Assembly: GCA_026413225.1 (NCBI GenBank)
Contig: CM048554.1
Coordinates: 88,577,963 to 88,641,962 of the forward strand
DNA length: 64,000 nt
Origin: Otis tarda
Lineage: Eukaryota; Chordata; Aves; Otidiformes; Otididae
Direction: 5' to 3'
Positions 12,858 to 25,245 of the stretch are shown here, one piece after another; position 1 is the stretch's first letter, and each line of letters opens with the position of its first letter. Under the pieces are notes generated by a model. That model ran no database searches. It was given only the letters and a program-made list of their open reading frames with translations, and had not been told where the DNA came from. A program made the position numbers and the translations under genes.

Positions 12858-15800
12858 GGAAACTATAGAAAATCTAGATTTTAGACCAGTCTTGTTTGCA
12901 TATAATCTATGTGTTTGTTTATGGCATCATCCTTTACTAGGCTTTGCCTGGAACCGTGCTTGACTCAGTTTCCAGAACGGGCAAAGCAGAAGGAGTAGAC
13001 TTGGAATTACACTTGGCAGCTGTGCCTTTGGCATATGATCTTTTGGGGATTTTGTGGCTGATAACTTTTCACAGCTTTGAAAACTTCTGCATATTCATTT
13101 TGTGATTCATCTCAAAACTTGTTATATCTAGGAAAAAGAGAAATCAGTGCCACAGTGCAAGTTAAATTATATCTCATTGCTGGAAATGGTACAAATATAT
13201 GCTTTACAAACTTTTCAGACACAGTTTAAGCAGCATAAGGAAAAGTGAATCTGTCAGTGAAAGAAAATCATAGCGGACAGACTCTAATCACATCAAGTTT
13301 ATTTGTAGAGAGAGTTCTATTATTGTTTGCAATGTGAGACCTTAGAGAAATTCTTAGCAAATATCAGCAGAAGAGCCTTGAAGAAATAAAACCTCGTTCA
13401 TCCCTTAAAGAAAAAAAATAGTAATGAGATCCTCAAACACAGTACCGAGGGGGAAGGCTATTGTTTTGGTTTTGTGGGACAAGATAGAGTGAAGGAGTAT
13501 TTTTAGTATTTTTAATATACCTCTTGTACCAAAACTGATTTTGGAGCTCAGAATTGGATATGTATTGATGTTCTAATAATGCTCAGCTATGTCCCAGACT
13601 TGCTGCAGTCGTTCAAAACCCAGTAAGTCAAGAACACGCTGTTCTCAGGCTTTTCTTATCCAAACTATTTTAAGAAGGGGTTTTTCAAATGGAAAAGGCC
13701 TGGGTAATCTCAGTTACTTTCCTTCCTCTCTTTTAGCTCCAGCAAATGGTGGGCAGGATTCTTAACAGAAGTTAGCCGGTGCCACTGTATTGTAAATGGA
13801 GTGAATGTTGATTTATTTGAATAATTTTTGTGAGCGTAATATTTTAACACAATATTTCTGTTGTTACAGAAGTATAGTAGTTTTCCAGGCTGTCAGAAGC
13901 AGCAGTTTCTTAATTTATTTTTTTTCCTTTGGAAACTCTGGTAAAGTAAAATAGCAAATTTCTGGCTATTCAGAAATTCAGTTCACATCTGAATACAGTA
14001 AGATATCGGTCCCTCTTATCCTATTTCTGTGTGTCTCCTGTTACAAGGTAAGAATTATCTCTATCTAGATTTCAGCTCTCAGGAAAACTTTCATTCCTTG
14101 TCAGTCTGGCTAGTGGGATTGGCTACCTCAGTGCTTCATCTCTCCCTGGTCCTTTACCCCTGCCAGACAGTGACACTACTGTGCTTTACTCAGAGTATCC
14201 CATCGGAAATGCACCTGCTCCCGCCTAAGATTCCTGATCTGCGACAGTGGATGTCTCTGCTGCAGCTTGCAAGCTAGGGCTGCAGGACACCAACAGCAGC
14301 AGGACTTTGGTAGTCTGAGATTTGCCAGTGAAGTAAAGCCCTGCTGCAGGAGGGCAGAAGACAGCAGATATGACTGAGGCCAGAGTCAGTGGTGTCCTCT
14401 TGGACTGACCCAGATGTCCTACCCTGCCCAAACCAATCCTGCCCTGCATGAGAGGCCCTGGACCCACCGAGGGTTACGGTCATCTTCCACCTAGAAAAGA
14501 CATAGATCTCTCCTTTCCCTGCACCCTCTGAGGCATATGTGCCAGTTACCAGAGTGTATGGCTTGTTGACCACCCTGGGTAGATGACATAGATCAAACAG
14601 TTGGTAGTCTGAACTTACTAATGCTTACTGACTATCCTTTGGGGTAGCCTTCCACCTATACAGCTATCTCTGAACAACTTCCAATATGGATATAGTTTGG
14701 GTAAAATTAAAGAGATTACACACGGATTTTGCACTTGACTTGTTTTGAATGCTTAGAACTGCCTCTCTCCTTCTAACCCTGCAGTCTCTCTAGACTAGCT
14801 TCATGCCAATAAGGCATACTGAGAATTTGCTTAATTAAAGGGAGCTAGACTGCTACTTTTAATTGCAAAATCATGCAATTTATTTACTTTAGTAATTCAT
14901 TGTATTTTTATTTAATCTAGACATAAGTAAACAGTATTTGGTATCCACAGAATTTTTGAGACTTGTTGGAAATTCCAGATACACATCTTATTTCTACATT
15001 AGCAATCACTAGTGTTTATACACCACTGTAAAAAATATTAGCCTGGAGACGGATGAAAAATGCAATACTACACTTCAGACCCATATGTAAGTGTAGTTAA
15101 CTGACACTTCATTGACACCCATGGTGGTGCCAGTGCTAACAATGTCTGAATAAATCATGCAATCTGTTTAGCTAATGTGTTTGTTTAATTACAAACGGTT
15201 TTATAAGTAAGTTTATTTGAATAATTGGATTTCTGGAATTCCAAATGGTGCTGGTTGTGCCCCCAGAAGCAGATAATGGTTATCTGGTAGCTCATCTATA
15301 CATAACTGGGGATGTATATGAGAGAAAAAAGGAGCACATTTTGAAAAATAGACTGGGGTTTTACTGATTAAAAGATCTTTTTCTCCTAATCCCTTACTCT
15401 TCTAGATCTTGCTAATAATTAGGAGGGAAGAATTCCTATGGCTCTCCCTGCATTGGCTCTTGCAGAAGGAAATTCCTTACCGTTTTATCTCCGGCACAAT
15501 GTCACTTTGATATTTCTCCTTCTAAAAATGGGATTTAGCTTAGTACAAAACCAGAAAGTTATCTGTTTCAAACATTATGCTTTGGAAACAACGAGAGAAG
15601 TATCACTTAATTGGCTAACTTTATTTCAGAATTTGGTGGATTTTACCATCAAAGTTAATCAGTCATCTACTTGCTGGTCTGTAGCAAGCCTAAAGGCTAC
15701 TGGAAAGAGATTGCTGGCAGGGTTCGCTGAAAATGAACTATGCAGATTTTAATAAAAATGGACTTAAATACTGCTAGAGAAAGGTAAGCCTTCTTTCTGG

Positions 15801-17559
15801 AATCATGTAATCATAAAAGATATTATTGCTGCAACTATTTAGTTAAATGATACTAGAAAATTCATTTTATTATAATTGCTTTGTGATTAATTCCTACTGC
15901 TAAATGTAAATTCCTTGTTTCTCATTTTTTAAAGACCTTAATAGAACAGATATTTGGAATCATTGCTTTTGCTCAGGATAGAGCTCTGATCTAGAAAACG
16001 TGCCCAGGAGTTATTTTTTCCTTTTACAAAACACATGAATAGAAGTAAGCTTATTTGTATCGGTTAGAGAAACTGAAATGTTGTAATTATAGTTATTAAT
16101 ATCAGAAGAGTCTGCAGATCTGAAAGCATGTTGAGAACAACGCAACAAAAATAAAGTACTCTCTTAATAAGCCATTAGGTCCCACATATAGTTAAACTTA
16201 ATTTCTGTTACTTTTAGGTTCTGTACAAGCTTTGAAAATGTTTAACCAGCTTATTTTTTGCCTAGATGTCATCTGGGTTTACGGTTTCATGTTTAAGGAT
16301 AGAAAACACTTGGGGTGCAAGTCTCTGAAATACTGCAGTTCTCACAGTAATCTGGTATCTCACATGTTTTAACGAACTGTGAGAATCTTCAAATTTAGCA
16401 ATAATATCTAAGTCCACTTGCTTACATATACTTTGGTCCAAATTAACTGTTTTGGTGTTGGAGTTTTTTTTTTTTTACCTTCTTTCAGTAGATGAAGAAT
16501 AGAAAGTCTGCATTGTTAGAGGTTCTGCATTTGTCAGCCCTGAAGTTACCTGAAAACCCATGGAGTCCGTTTCTGTGGCCAGTCATAATGGGCCAGACAT
16601 TAGAGCTCTTTTTGCAGTATCGAGTTTTTATTAAAAAGGCTTTGATTAATCTTTTCTTCTGCAAAATTGATGATGAGCTGAGCATGTGTTTGACTTCTGG
16701 AATACTAAATTTCTTCAGCTGTGGGACTACAGTGGTTCTACTGACCTTATACTGGAAAAAAAGCCTAGTTAAATCATTGATCCTTCACATTTACACTAGC
16801 TGATTTGAGAATGTCATAACAGTTAAAAAGACGTGCTCTATTAAATTTGTTAATGATTCTAAATTTTTATTTAAAAAGTGATTTTTCAACTTAAGCCAGA
16901 CGACACAGTGCTAGGGTTTGTTTTCTTTTCTTTGCCAGAAAAGTATAGTAGCTGTAAATTATATATGGAAAGTATTTTTAAAGAATAGTATTTTCAGGAT
17001 AAGAGAACTGAGTGCAGCTGGTTTGGTATATTTTCCAAATCAGATTTCAAAATGGAAACCAACTGCTCGTCTGTTGCTCTTAGCTAAAATGCCAGCATAT
17101 GCTGGTTGTCGCACAATGGCCATTTTTGAGATAGTACACATGAGGAATACTGGATATGATCCTGACAGCAGATTCACTTGCAGAGCATCCTCACCTGGTA
17201 GCAGCACCGCCTCCAAATGCTGCAGGCCCCTGTCCTAAAGACATTTGAGTCATTTGTTTGCCAAAATTCCAAAATAAAACTAGAGGGAATAGTGGCATAT
17301 AGCATTCGCTATGTGTTTTCAATGAGCTTTCTACCTGAATTAATGAAGTTACTTGCAGCTGTGCTGTTTGATTGCATAAGCAGACACCACCATCTGAGCA
17401 GGCGCCTCCTGTGTGTTGGTCTCTGGACCTAAGAAATGGCACCGCTTTGCTTCTTGTCCCAGATGCCTTGTCCTTTCCGCTCTATAGGCAGGTATGCTTT
17501 GATGCTGGTCCTCGGCACGGGAATGAAAACTGAGATGGAGGTGGGAAGAGGCAAGCTAC

Positions 17560-17580
17560 GTGGTGGTGGTGGTGGTGGTG
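17560..17580. repeat. (GTG)7 trinucleotide repeat
   Basis: Seven perfect GTG units (21 bases) follow GCAAGCTAC. The repeat creates Gly-rich and Pro-rich runs in chance frames on the two strands. It is an ordinary microsatellite. Confidence 0.9.
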
Positions 17581-20500
17581 TTATTAATTCACTGGGAGTG
17601 TGGGATACATGTTTTTTAAATAAGACTTGCCTTTGCAGAGAGGTGCTGACAAACAATTTAAGAAATCTAGATTGGACTGTTAATAGAAGGCAAACACAGG
17701 ACTGCAGTGAACAGTGCCTTCTAAAGGCCTTTGATTTAGACTTGAGGCCAAGTTCATTTGGTCTGAATACAATTTGCATGTTTAATAAGTATAAAAGCAT
17801 TTTTGTAGGCCTAAATATTATCTCATATTTTTTACCTTAAACACAAATTTTAATAAATTGGAAAATCTTAAAAGGTAGATTTGATCAATATCAAAATATG
17901 CTGTAGCATTTCTTATTTGTTTGATTTAAAAACATATATTAAGTATTATAGAGGCACACTACATTTTATACATGAAAAATAGCAACATTACAGCATATAT
18001 GAAATAGGTTTGCTTAGAATCATTTTGAGTTTGCCTAGGTCTGCAGAAAACCCTATTTTGGCTTTTATGTAGACTTCCAAGAGACTTCTTGGTTTTGTTT
18101 GTTTTTTTTTTTTTCCCAAAGGAAAGAAATTGCCGTACTTTCTCCTGGAATTATATTCAACAACAGTCCTGTTACAATGCCTTTATATAAAAAAAAAAAA
18201 TCTTGTCATGCTTTCCTTGGAGTCAGTCTGCATATGCCCTCATTGGACTCAAGGCGCCTTCTGCAAATATTCAGCATGGGTGGAAAACATTTCACTGGAC
18301 GTGTTGTAGCCATCATTCTGCTTCTCTGGGCTTTTGTTCTGTTACAAAATATCAGCATAGCAGAGTTTGTAATTGCAGCTATTGGTAAGAAAGCATGTTA
18401 TAGAGAAAACTTGAGAGTAGAAGGCAAGGAAATGGCCATGTTTCCTAGGACACAAGGATCTGCGCAACAGATTTTTCTTCTAGAATTAGGTGCTAAGACA
18501 GGTTTTTCTACTCTGTGTTTGGGAGCAGGAGGTCAGATAGTTGAGAATAAGGAGTTAATATGCACTTAAGCAGTTGAAAAGGTTACTGGGGCTATAGTGT
18601 TTTCTCAGTTGAGGTTTGTTGGCAGCAGGTTTAGCTTAAGGAGCAGAGGCAATGTCAAATAACCACTTCACAGAACATGGGACAAAACAGATTCCTGACA
18701 AAGAACATAGTCTGTGCTCCAAAGAAAACCACTAAACTAGTTTCAACCTCAGTAAGTACTGACACACTGTACTGTATAAAAGTTTTAAATGTTATCTTTT
18801 TTTTTTTTTGTCACCTTGCCTTCTTTTGTTGTTAGAAGTCCTACTGTGATTGGAAAAAAAAAGGGGTAATCCACCTAAGTTATTTTTTGGCTGATAAGCA
18901 CATCAATATTGCTTATGGGGCTGGGGGTTTTAAGTAATGCTGTGCCTTAATATTTCTGTCATTGGAGCTATTGTTTGCATATAGGTGTTTTAATGGCATT
19001 TCAGGTATATAATTTAACTGCAGTGATATAAACTAAGAAAGGCAATAGACTTAGAATCAAAATGTGACGAGACTTTTAAACAAATGCCCAGTTCTGTAAG
19101 ATAAAACTTAAAAATGATAAATGAAGAATAATTAAACTGCACAGACTTCAGGTGTTTTTCAGTGCATATCTTCTCTGCAGAAATTTGGGTTGCAGAAATT
19201 ACTTTGGAGCTGTTGGATCACTCTAAGAGAAATGGCCAAGGCTAACTTGTGCTTATTCCCAAAGAAAAAAAGTGGATTTTTTGAGAAGACATCAAATTCC
19301 ACTCCTGTTAGAATTTTAGAAGTCAAATATGGATATACAGATGGTTTTAACATAGGCCCAAAGAACCTGAGTTTTCAATCTGTGTACAGATACTGGTAAA
19401 TATCTCCTTTGGATAACAGAGGATAAGCAATTCTGTTTTTATTGTAATTATGTTAATGAAAAAAAAGAAAATTATCTCAATTTCAGCCTTTTTTTTTTTT
19501 GTAGTACAATGTTATGAAAATAACAGGGAATGTCTTTCGGGAGAAGTAGGAGGCAGAAAACAGGCGCTGGCATGCTACCCACTTCTCAGTTGTAAAGCAA
19601 GACAGTGCTATGAACTAATTTTGAAGTTTTCAGCAGTGCTGATGATATGCAAATAGACTTGACTGAGATTGTTTTTATCATTGTGAAATGATCAGTTTAT
19701 AGCGGTCAAAAACTTGACTTCCACCTATGCTAGAAACAGTCTTAATTTACAGCACCTGATGGTTGGGTTCAGATTGTGCCAGTAGTTGAAGACTTCGTTT
19801 AAAGAGCACATTTACAGGAACCTGTGTTCCTTCATTTATTATAAACGTAATGTTTGAGGGTTTTTTTCCTCATTTACCTATTAGGAGATTAAGTCCAGTG
19901 TTGTGCTGCTGAGAGGTGTCACTTCGAGACTGTACTGCAGGTGTGATTTTTACATCCTCAAAAGGAGGATGTGATAGGACTAGAGGAGATGGTTCTCTGC
20001 TAGGCAAAAATCTGATGTTTCCTTTTTCTGTGCTTTGCTCTTCCATGTGCTATGTGAGAGGACCATCAGTGGGTTACACTTTTTGTACTATTAAATGATA
20101 GCTGAGATTCCTGGCTGTAGGGACCACTGTGAGTGAACAAACTACACGATTTGCTAAATGACTGGAACTTCTATGACAGCAATGCTGAGGATTAAGAATA
20201 GTGATGGCATAAAAAAAAAAGGTAGATTTTGTAGATTTAAGCATTCTTGATCCAGCAGCTGATGGCAGAATAACTGTATGCATACTTTTTCCCCTAATAT
20301 GGTATAGACCTTAGTTAGGTTTTGAATGTCATGGCACAATTATTTGTGGTTTGCTTGAGTTTTTCCTGCCCTGAGGGAGTAGAAGCTGTTAAAGACAATG
20401 ACCTTTTCTCATGTTATGTGGTTTGGACTTTCTTTGCTTAACATGACAGCACTCTATCTCACTGGTAAATGAGAAGATGAATCCTCCTGTTGTCTGCAGC

Positions 20501-21953
20501 AGACCATCTACTGCAGCTGGTTAGCACAAAACACTTTGCAGCTTTGCAGTCTGAGCGGTGATTGAGCCTTAAGGTGGTGTCGAAATCAGACCTAAGGGTT
20601 CAGAAATGCTTGCTGGCCTGTAATAACAGTCTGCAACTTTTAATTGACTCACTCATTCTGTGGTTTTTGTCTGTTTATATTTCTGGTTTTGCTTACCTCC
20701 TATAGCTGCCTTCTACCAGTGTTATCTCATCCTGTTGCCTTTTCTTCCCAATTGACCTTTATAAGTTTCAACTCTGCTTCCTCCTTTATTGTGCAGTTCT
20801 CTCTGGAGAGGTTTGTTCAATCCTAATCTTACCTGTGTTCTTACCCATTTTTGTTCTTACCTATAATTATCTCAAATCCTTTTATGTCACAGCTGTCCCC
20901 TCCTTCATATCCTTCTGGGTTGTTGATTCACGATTTTGATCCTGAGGGCTTCTAAAAGTATTGGGTTTGCTATTTAATGACTTCATTTCATGATCTCCTA
21001 ATTTCTGCTGTCTCTGTCATGCCTCTTCCTGGCTGTGGGATGTCCCACAACCTTGGTTCCTTGGCTGACTCTGTCATAGCACAGCACAGGTCCCACCCTT
21101 CCCAGTTTCTTAATAGGGGATGAACAGATCCTAAGCAACAACTGCTGCTTTTCAGCTTCTTTACTGCTTCCTTGCTATCACTGTCCCCATTAAAACTGAG
21201 AAAAGAATGTCATAACTTTAACTAAATTGTGTTCATTCTTTCTCAAACTAATTTGCTTATATATTCAGCCTCAGGAAGGGCACAGGATGGTTTCTTTTCT
21301 TTGGACTTGTAGGCCTCGAAGGCAGAGATTCTGTATTCTGCTACCATCCAGCATGGTGGGGCATCAGTTCCTTTTGTCAGCCTCAAGAGTATAAATATTT
21401 AATAGTTTTTATAGCTGTTTTTATAGATCACTGAAGGATCTCAAATTTTGCTTATTAAGCTTTCTCCCAAATGGGATGTAAATGAAGTATTTAGTAACCT
21501 TGCTAAGTACTAAGGACTCAGCAAGATATTATCTTTACAGTCTTATTTTAGAGTGATTAATACATTGTATGTAAGAAAGAGGAGACGGAGTTTCTTTCCA
21601 CAAACATCTGTTTATGATTTAAACTCTGCAAAATGTCCAAAAAAAGATCGTGTGGTGAATACTGACTTAGGACTTTCGCCACGTATCCTACCGTCCTGAG
21701 GACTGCTCCTACACTACTATTAATTTTACTGGTACAATTCCAAATCTGTCATACTTAGTTTTAAAATATTTGTAGTCACGTACCCTACTGCTAAACAAAA
21801 ATAAAATGTGAAAACCTGGAGAACGTTTCTGTAGTTGATATATAATATCACTTGAACATTGATGCTGCAACATATAATTATGGTCAAAAGCATATGGTCA
21901 TTATCAGTGAGTTGTGCTGTAAATAGATGTGAATGTATTTGAGAAAGTTATGT

Positions 21954-22079
21954 TGTTTGTTCTACATGCCTTTTTTCCTCTTTTTGTATGTGTAGCTGCT
22001 CCTTTCCAGTGACAGGATGTTTGTTCTACATGCCTTTTTTCCTCTTTTTGTATGTGTAGCTGCTCCTTTCCAGTGACAG
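21954..22079. repeat. 64-bp tandem duplication, two copies
   Basis: Two adjacent near-perfect copies of a 64-bp unit begin TGTTTGTTCTACATGCC and end CAGTGACAG. Copy 1 is 21954-22017 and copy 2 is 22018-22079. They are identical through about 61 bases, which indicates a recent local duplication. The unit contains a CT-rich stretch and a GTAG step resembling a polypyrimidine tract plus AG. No coding potential was recognised. Confidence 0.93.
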
Positions 22080-22385
22080 ATGTCATCTGTTTTCCATGTC
22101 ACAAACATCTGGTGTTAACGTCTGGGATGTAGCCCCCTTTTTCACAACTTGCTAGGTCTCTCCAGTTAGGTCTGCTCTGGTTAAACAATGACATGCAGAG
22201 CGAATGTGTTTAAAGGGATCCAGCTAAACATTAGATTTTGTGAAACCTTACCTCTGCACTAACATGCTTCTTTCTCTTTCCTAGCTGTCCCTGGGGCCAA
22301 AGAGAAATACATTATGTCAGTGTTTTAAGAGGCTTTTGGGCCATTCCCTTTATAATATGCCTTGACTTGTTCAGCCCTAAGGTGG

Positions 22386-22447
22386 TGAGTTGGACTGGAC
22401 GATTGTTGTAGGTTCCTTCCAACTGGAACTATTCTATTCTCTGTGAA
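22386..22447 (+). mobile_element. CR1 3'-end fragment, plus strand
   Basis: About 60 bases match the terminal part of CR1: GTTGGACTGGACGATTG, then GGTTCCTTCCAAC, then ATTCTATTCTCTGTG as a diverged tail. Only the extreme 3' end remains, and it is noncoding. It lies in the same orientation as ME1. Confidence 0.75.
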
Positions 22448-25026
22448 CTTTGGCTTTGTTGAGAGAAGTACATATTTTTCACTTAGTATGGTGCAATATG
22501 GTGAGGAGTTGTTCTCAATGTTAATGTAAATATGTATTGAATAGTTTGTTTGTAGTGTTGCAGTTTGAAAAATTGTTGGTTTTCAGTCATCGGGTGTGGT
22601 CCAGGTAGGCCTGGTTAGGGTATAGCCTGTACTTCCAGGAGAATGGGTTGTCTATCTCTTGGCATAAAGGTAAGACTGTACCCTACTGCAACACTTACTG
22701 GATTGATGTTCAAATTTGTATCAAGCAAACACTGCAAGAATATCAGGAAAAATATGAGATTCCAGCATCTAAAAACCATTCTATTCTATTAAGAACTTCT
22801 TTAGAGTACTTTGAAACAACAAAAAGGGCAGTAGAGATTTTCTTGGACTAGAGATGAAAACTGAGAGTTAATGAGGGAATTTTTTGTAGGACAGAGTGAA
22901 AGCCACAGTGTCACTTTTGCTTACAGAGAGGAGCTTCCTTAGGAGCTCAGGCATTGTTGCTCGTGACTTCAGAAGTCTTCTAGAATTCTTGCTGGAGACT
23001 TGCGTCAAGCTTTGAAAAAGTTTAGTTGCAGAGTGCTACACTTAAAAGCCCAGTTCTGGGCATGTTCAGCTACTGCGTGCTAGCTTTCATGATGCTTCTA
23101 ATCTCTGTTGAAGCTTGAAAGGATAAGAAACAACATCTGGAAGTTGATAAATGGACATCCAAAGTTGTATTTATAGCATTTCTTTAAGTGGGGATTGTTA
23201 GTCTTTATGCTACGCAGTAGCTCATACTTTCTAGTCATTGTACACTGACTTGGAGTGCATAAGCTGGGTTCTCCTTACTTTTTAAAAAAGTTGTAACTAT
23301 TTTCATAGCTCTATCCGTGCTCCCAAACAAGAACTTCTTGGAGGAGTCCCTGGAGACAGTCTTTTCTCACTTTTCTGAGTTGTTATCTCAGAAATGATAT
23401 AATGTTTATGAATTTGCAAAATATTAATGCCTTTTTTTTTTTGATAGCTGAAACCAAGCAAAAGAAACTGAAAATATTTTGGACACATCTTTACTTTAAA
23501 TACTTGGACATGGGTGGGGACTTGATTATTAAGCTGAATTTCATCAAGATTTGAAGCACTAGCTGTCTACATTGAATGTCAGAAAATGTAGATATTTTAA
23601 AAGATACATGTGTATATATGTGTAAATTTATAAAACAATAATAATTCCAGAAGTATAAAATTGGCTGCGGTCCTGGTTTTTCAGTTAAAAATAATAGTAC
23701 TGGAGATATCGAGTGGAATCTCATGGCATTAAAACTGTTTTACCAGATCATTGCTAGATGCTTTTCTTATTTAGTAGACTTTAAACATTTCCAAGAGCTC
23801 ATTATTCCCATCTCTAGGGAAGAGGCTTTGCAGACAGTTACAGTTATTGTACATCGCTCCTGGCTTTCTTTAGGGAAGTTGGAGAAGGGAAGCAGCATAA
23901 TGGATATGTATTTCCTGACCAAAAATCCACCCCAGTGCCAATGTCTTTTGAGCATTTGGATGAGAAACTGAATAAATTCAGCAATCTCCCTCCTGCCGAT
24001 GACAGTAGCTAGTGGCTTGGTCCAGATAATCTCACTTCCTAAATCATATAGGGGAGAGATACAGAATGAGAGGAGACTTTCCTGTGCTAGCATTGTCAAA
24101 TTGTGAGACGTTTACAGAACTAATCTCAGTTCACCATCTGATCCTATTTTTAAGTTGAGTAGAGTTTATCATTGCCTGTCAGAGCCCTGAGACAAATTTA
24201 AACAAACAAACAAACAAAAAAACTGGCTAGGTTTCTGTGTAAGAGGAAGTTTTCCTGAATTCTAGAGGAGTTTCCTCCAGGATCCTGAAGGATGATATTC
24301 AATAACAGTGTGATCCACTATTGACAGCCGTCTCCATGTTTGGTGGTTGTCCTTTCCCTAAGTGCTTAGAGTCAGATGGCAACTTTCCCAAAGCTTGTGA
24401 AAAATACATTTTGCAATTAATAATTTTCATTACTATAAATCACATAAATCATAACTTTTCCTGATTATTAGAGCTCACAAAAATAAATTATGAAAATACA
24501 AGATACTTTAATAGTAGGGAAGATGGACAGTCTGAAATTCTCAACCATTTGCTCCTATATGAGCTTCACTTTTGATCCATTAAGTGGAACATCACACAAG
24601 TGGAACAATTGTAAGCAAATATGCAGTTTCAAAGTATAACACTTATTCTCTTGTGCCATTTTTTTTTAGTCAATCTCTTCTTTCATAGCTTCTTGAAGTA
24701 GAAGAAATAGTCTTTTTATTACCTTCTGCATTGCTTAAGCACCATTGAATATGACACACGGTTCTGAAACAGTTTTGCTTATTGACGGTGAGTAGAGACA
24801 TCTGCTATTTACTTTTTATTTTAATGTACAGATGATCTTGCCAGCATGTGTACATTTCATGATGTAATCACTCCAATAATTTTTATATTTTTGAGCTACT
24901 AAATCCTACAAGTAAATAAAAATATTAATCAAACCAAGTTTTATCCCTATCTATAACTCGCAGAGATATGGAATTTGGAGACTAGGGACCGAGGAGAAAT
25001 ATAGATGTCAAGCTCTAAGCTATCTT
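22448..25026 (+). other. ME1: ME1 large intron, unique part 3
   Basis: Intronic DNA without recognisable genes. It contains a short (CAAA)n run at 24200-24222. The opposed open frames at 23723-23971 and 23767-24099 show no family motif. Confidence 0.6.
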
Positions 25027-25245
25027 AGAATCATAGAATGGTTTGGGTTGGAAGGGACCTTTAAAGGTCATCTAGTCCAACCCCCTTGCAAGGAGCAGGG
25101 ACATCTCCAACCAGATCAGGTTGCTCAGAGCCCAGTCCAGCCTGGCCTTGAATGTTTCCAGGAATGGGGCATCCACCACCTCTCTGGGCAACCTGTTCCA
25201 GTGTTCCACCACCCTCACTGCAAAAAATTTCTTCCTTATATCTAT
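25027..25245 (-). mobile_element. CR1 3'-end fragment, minus strand
   Basis: Read in reverse this is about 220 bases of the CR1 3' region. It starts AGAATCATAGAATGG (reverse of the CCATTCTATGATTCT tail), then GTTTGGGTTGGAAGGGACC and GGTCATCTAGTCCAACCCCC, then the conserved stretch that encodes the C-terminal ORF2 residues (a match to LETFKARLD-type sequence on the minus strand). It is better preserved than the 10 kb copy. It is 5'-truncated at about 25245, next to a poly-A run. Confidence 0.92.

Larger units (their letters stand above)
11991..21953 (+). other. ME1: ME1 large intron, unique part 2
   Basis: Apart from the small minus-strand ORF near 12.7 kb and a (GTG)7 run at 17560-17580, this is intronic sequence without recognisable genes or named repeats. 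The longest plus-strand frame (18099-18569, 156 codons) has poly-Phe and poly-Lys runs translated from homopolymers and no family motif. The two opposed frames at 17429-17840 overlap around the GTG repeat and are probably chance. Confidence 0.6.

Noticed and set aside
17429-17840. Opposed ORFs of 123 and 134 codons
   Set aside because: They overlap a GTG microsatellite that removes stops on both strands. No protein similarity is visible.
18099-18569. 156-codon plus-strand ORF, longest outside repeats
   Set aside because: It starts in a T-rich run giving poly-Phe, contains poly-Lys from an A run, and has no family motif or splice context. It is probably chance.
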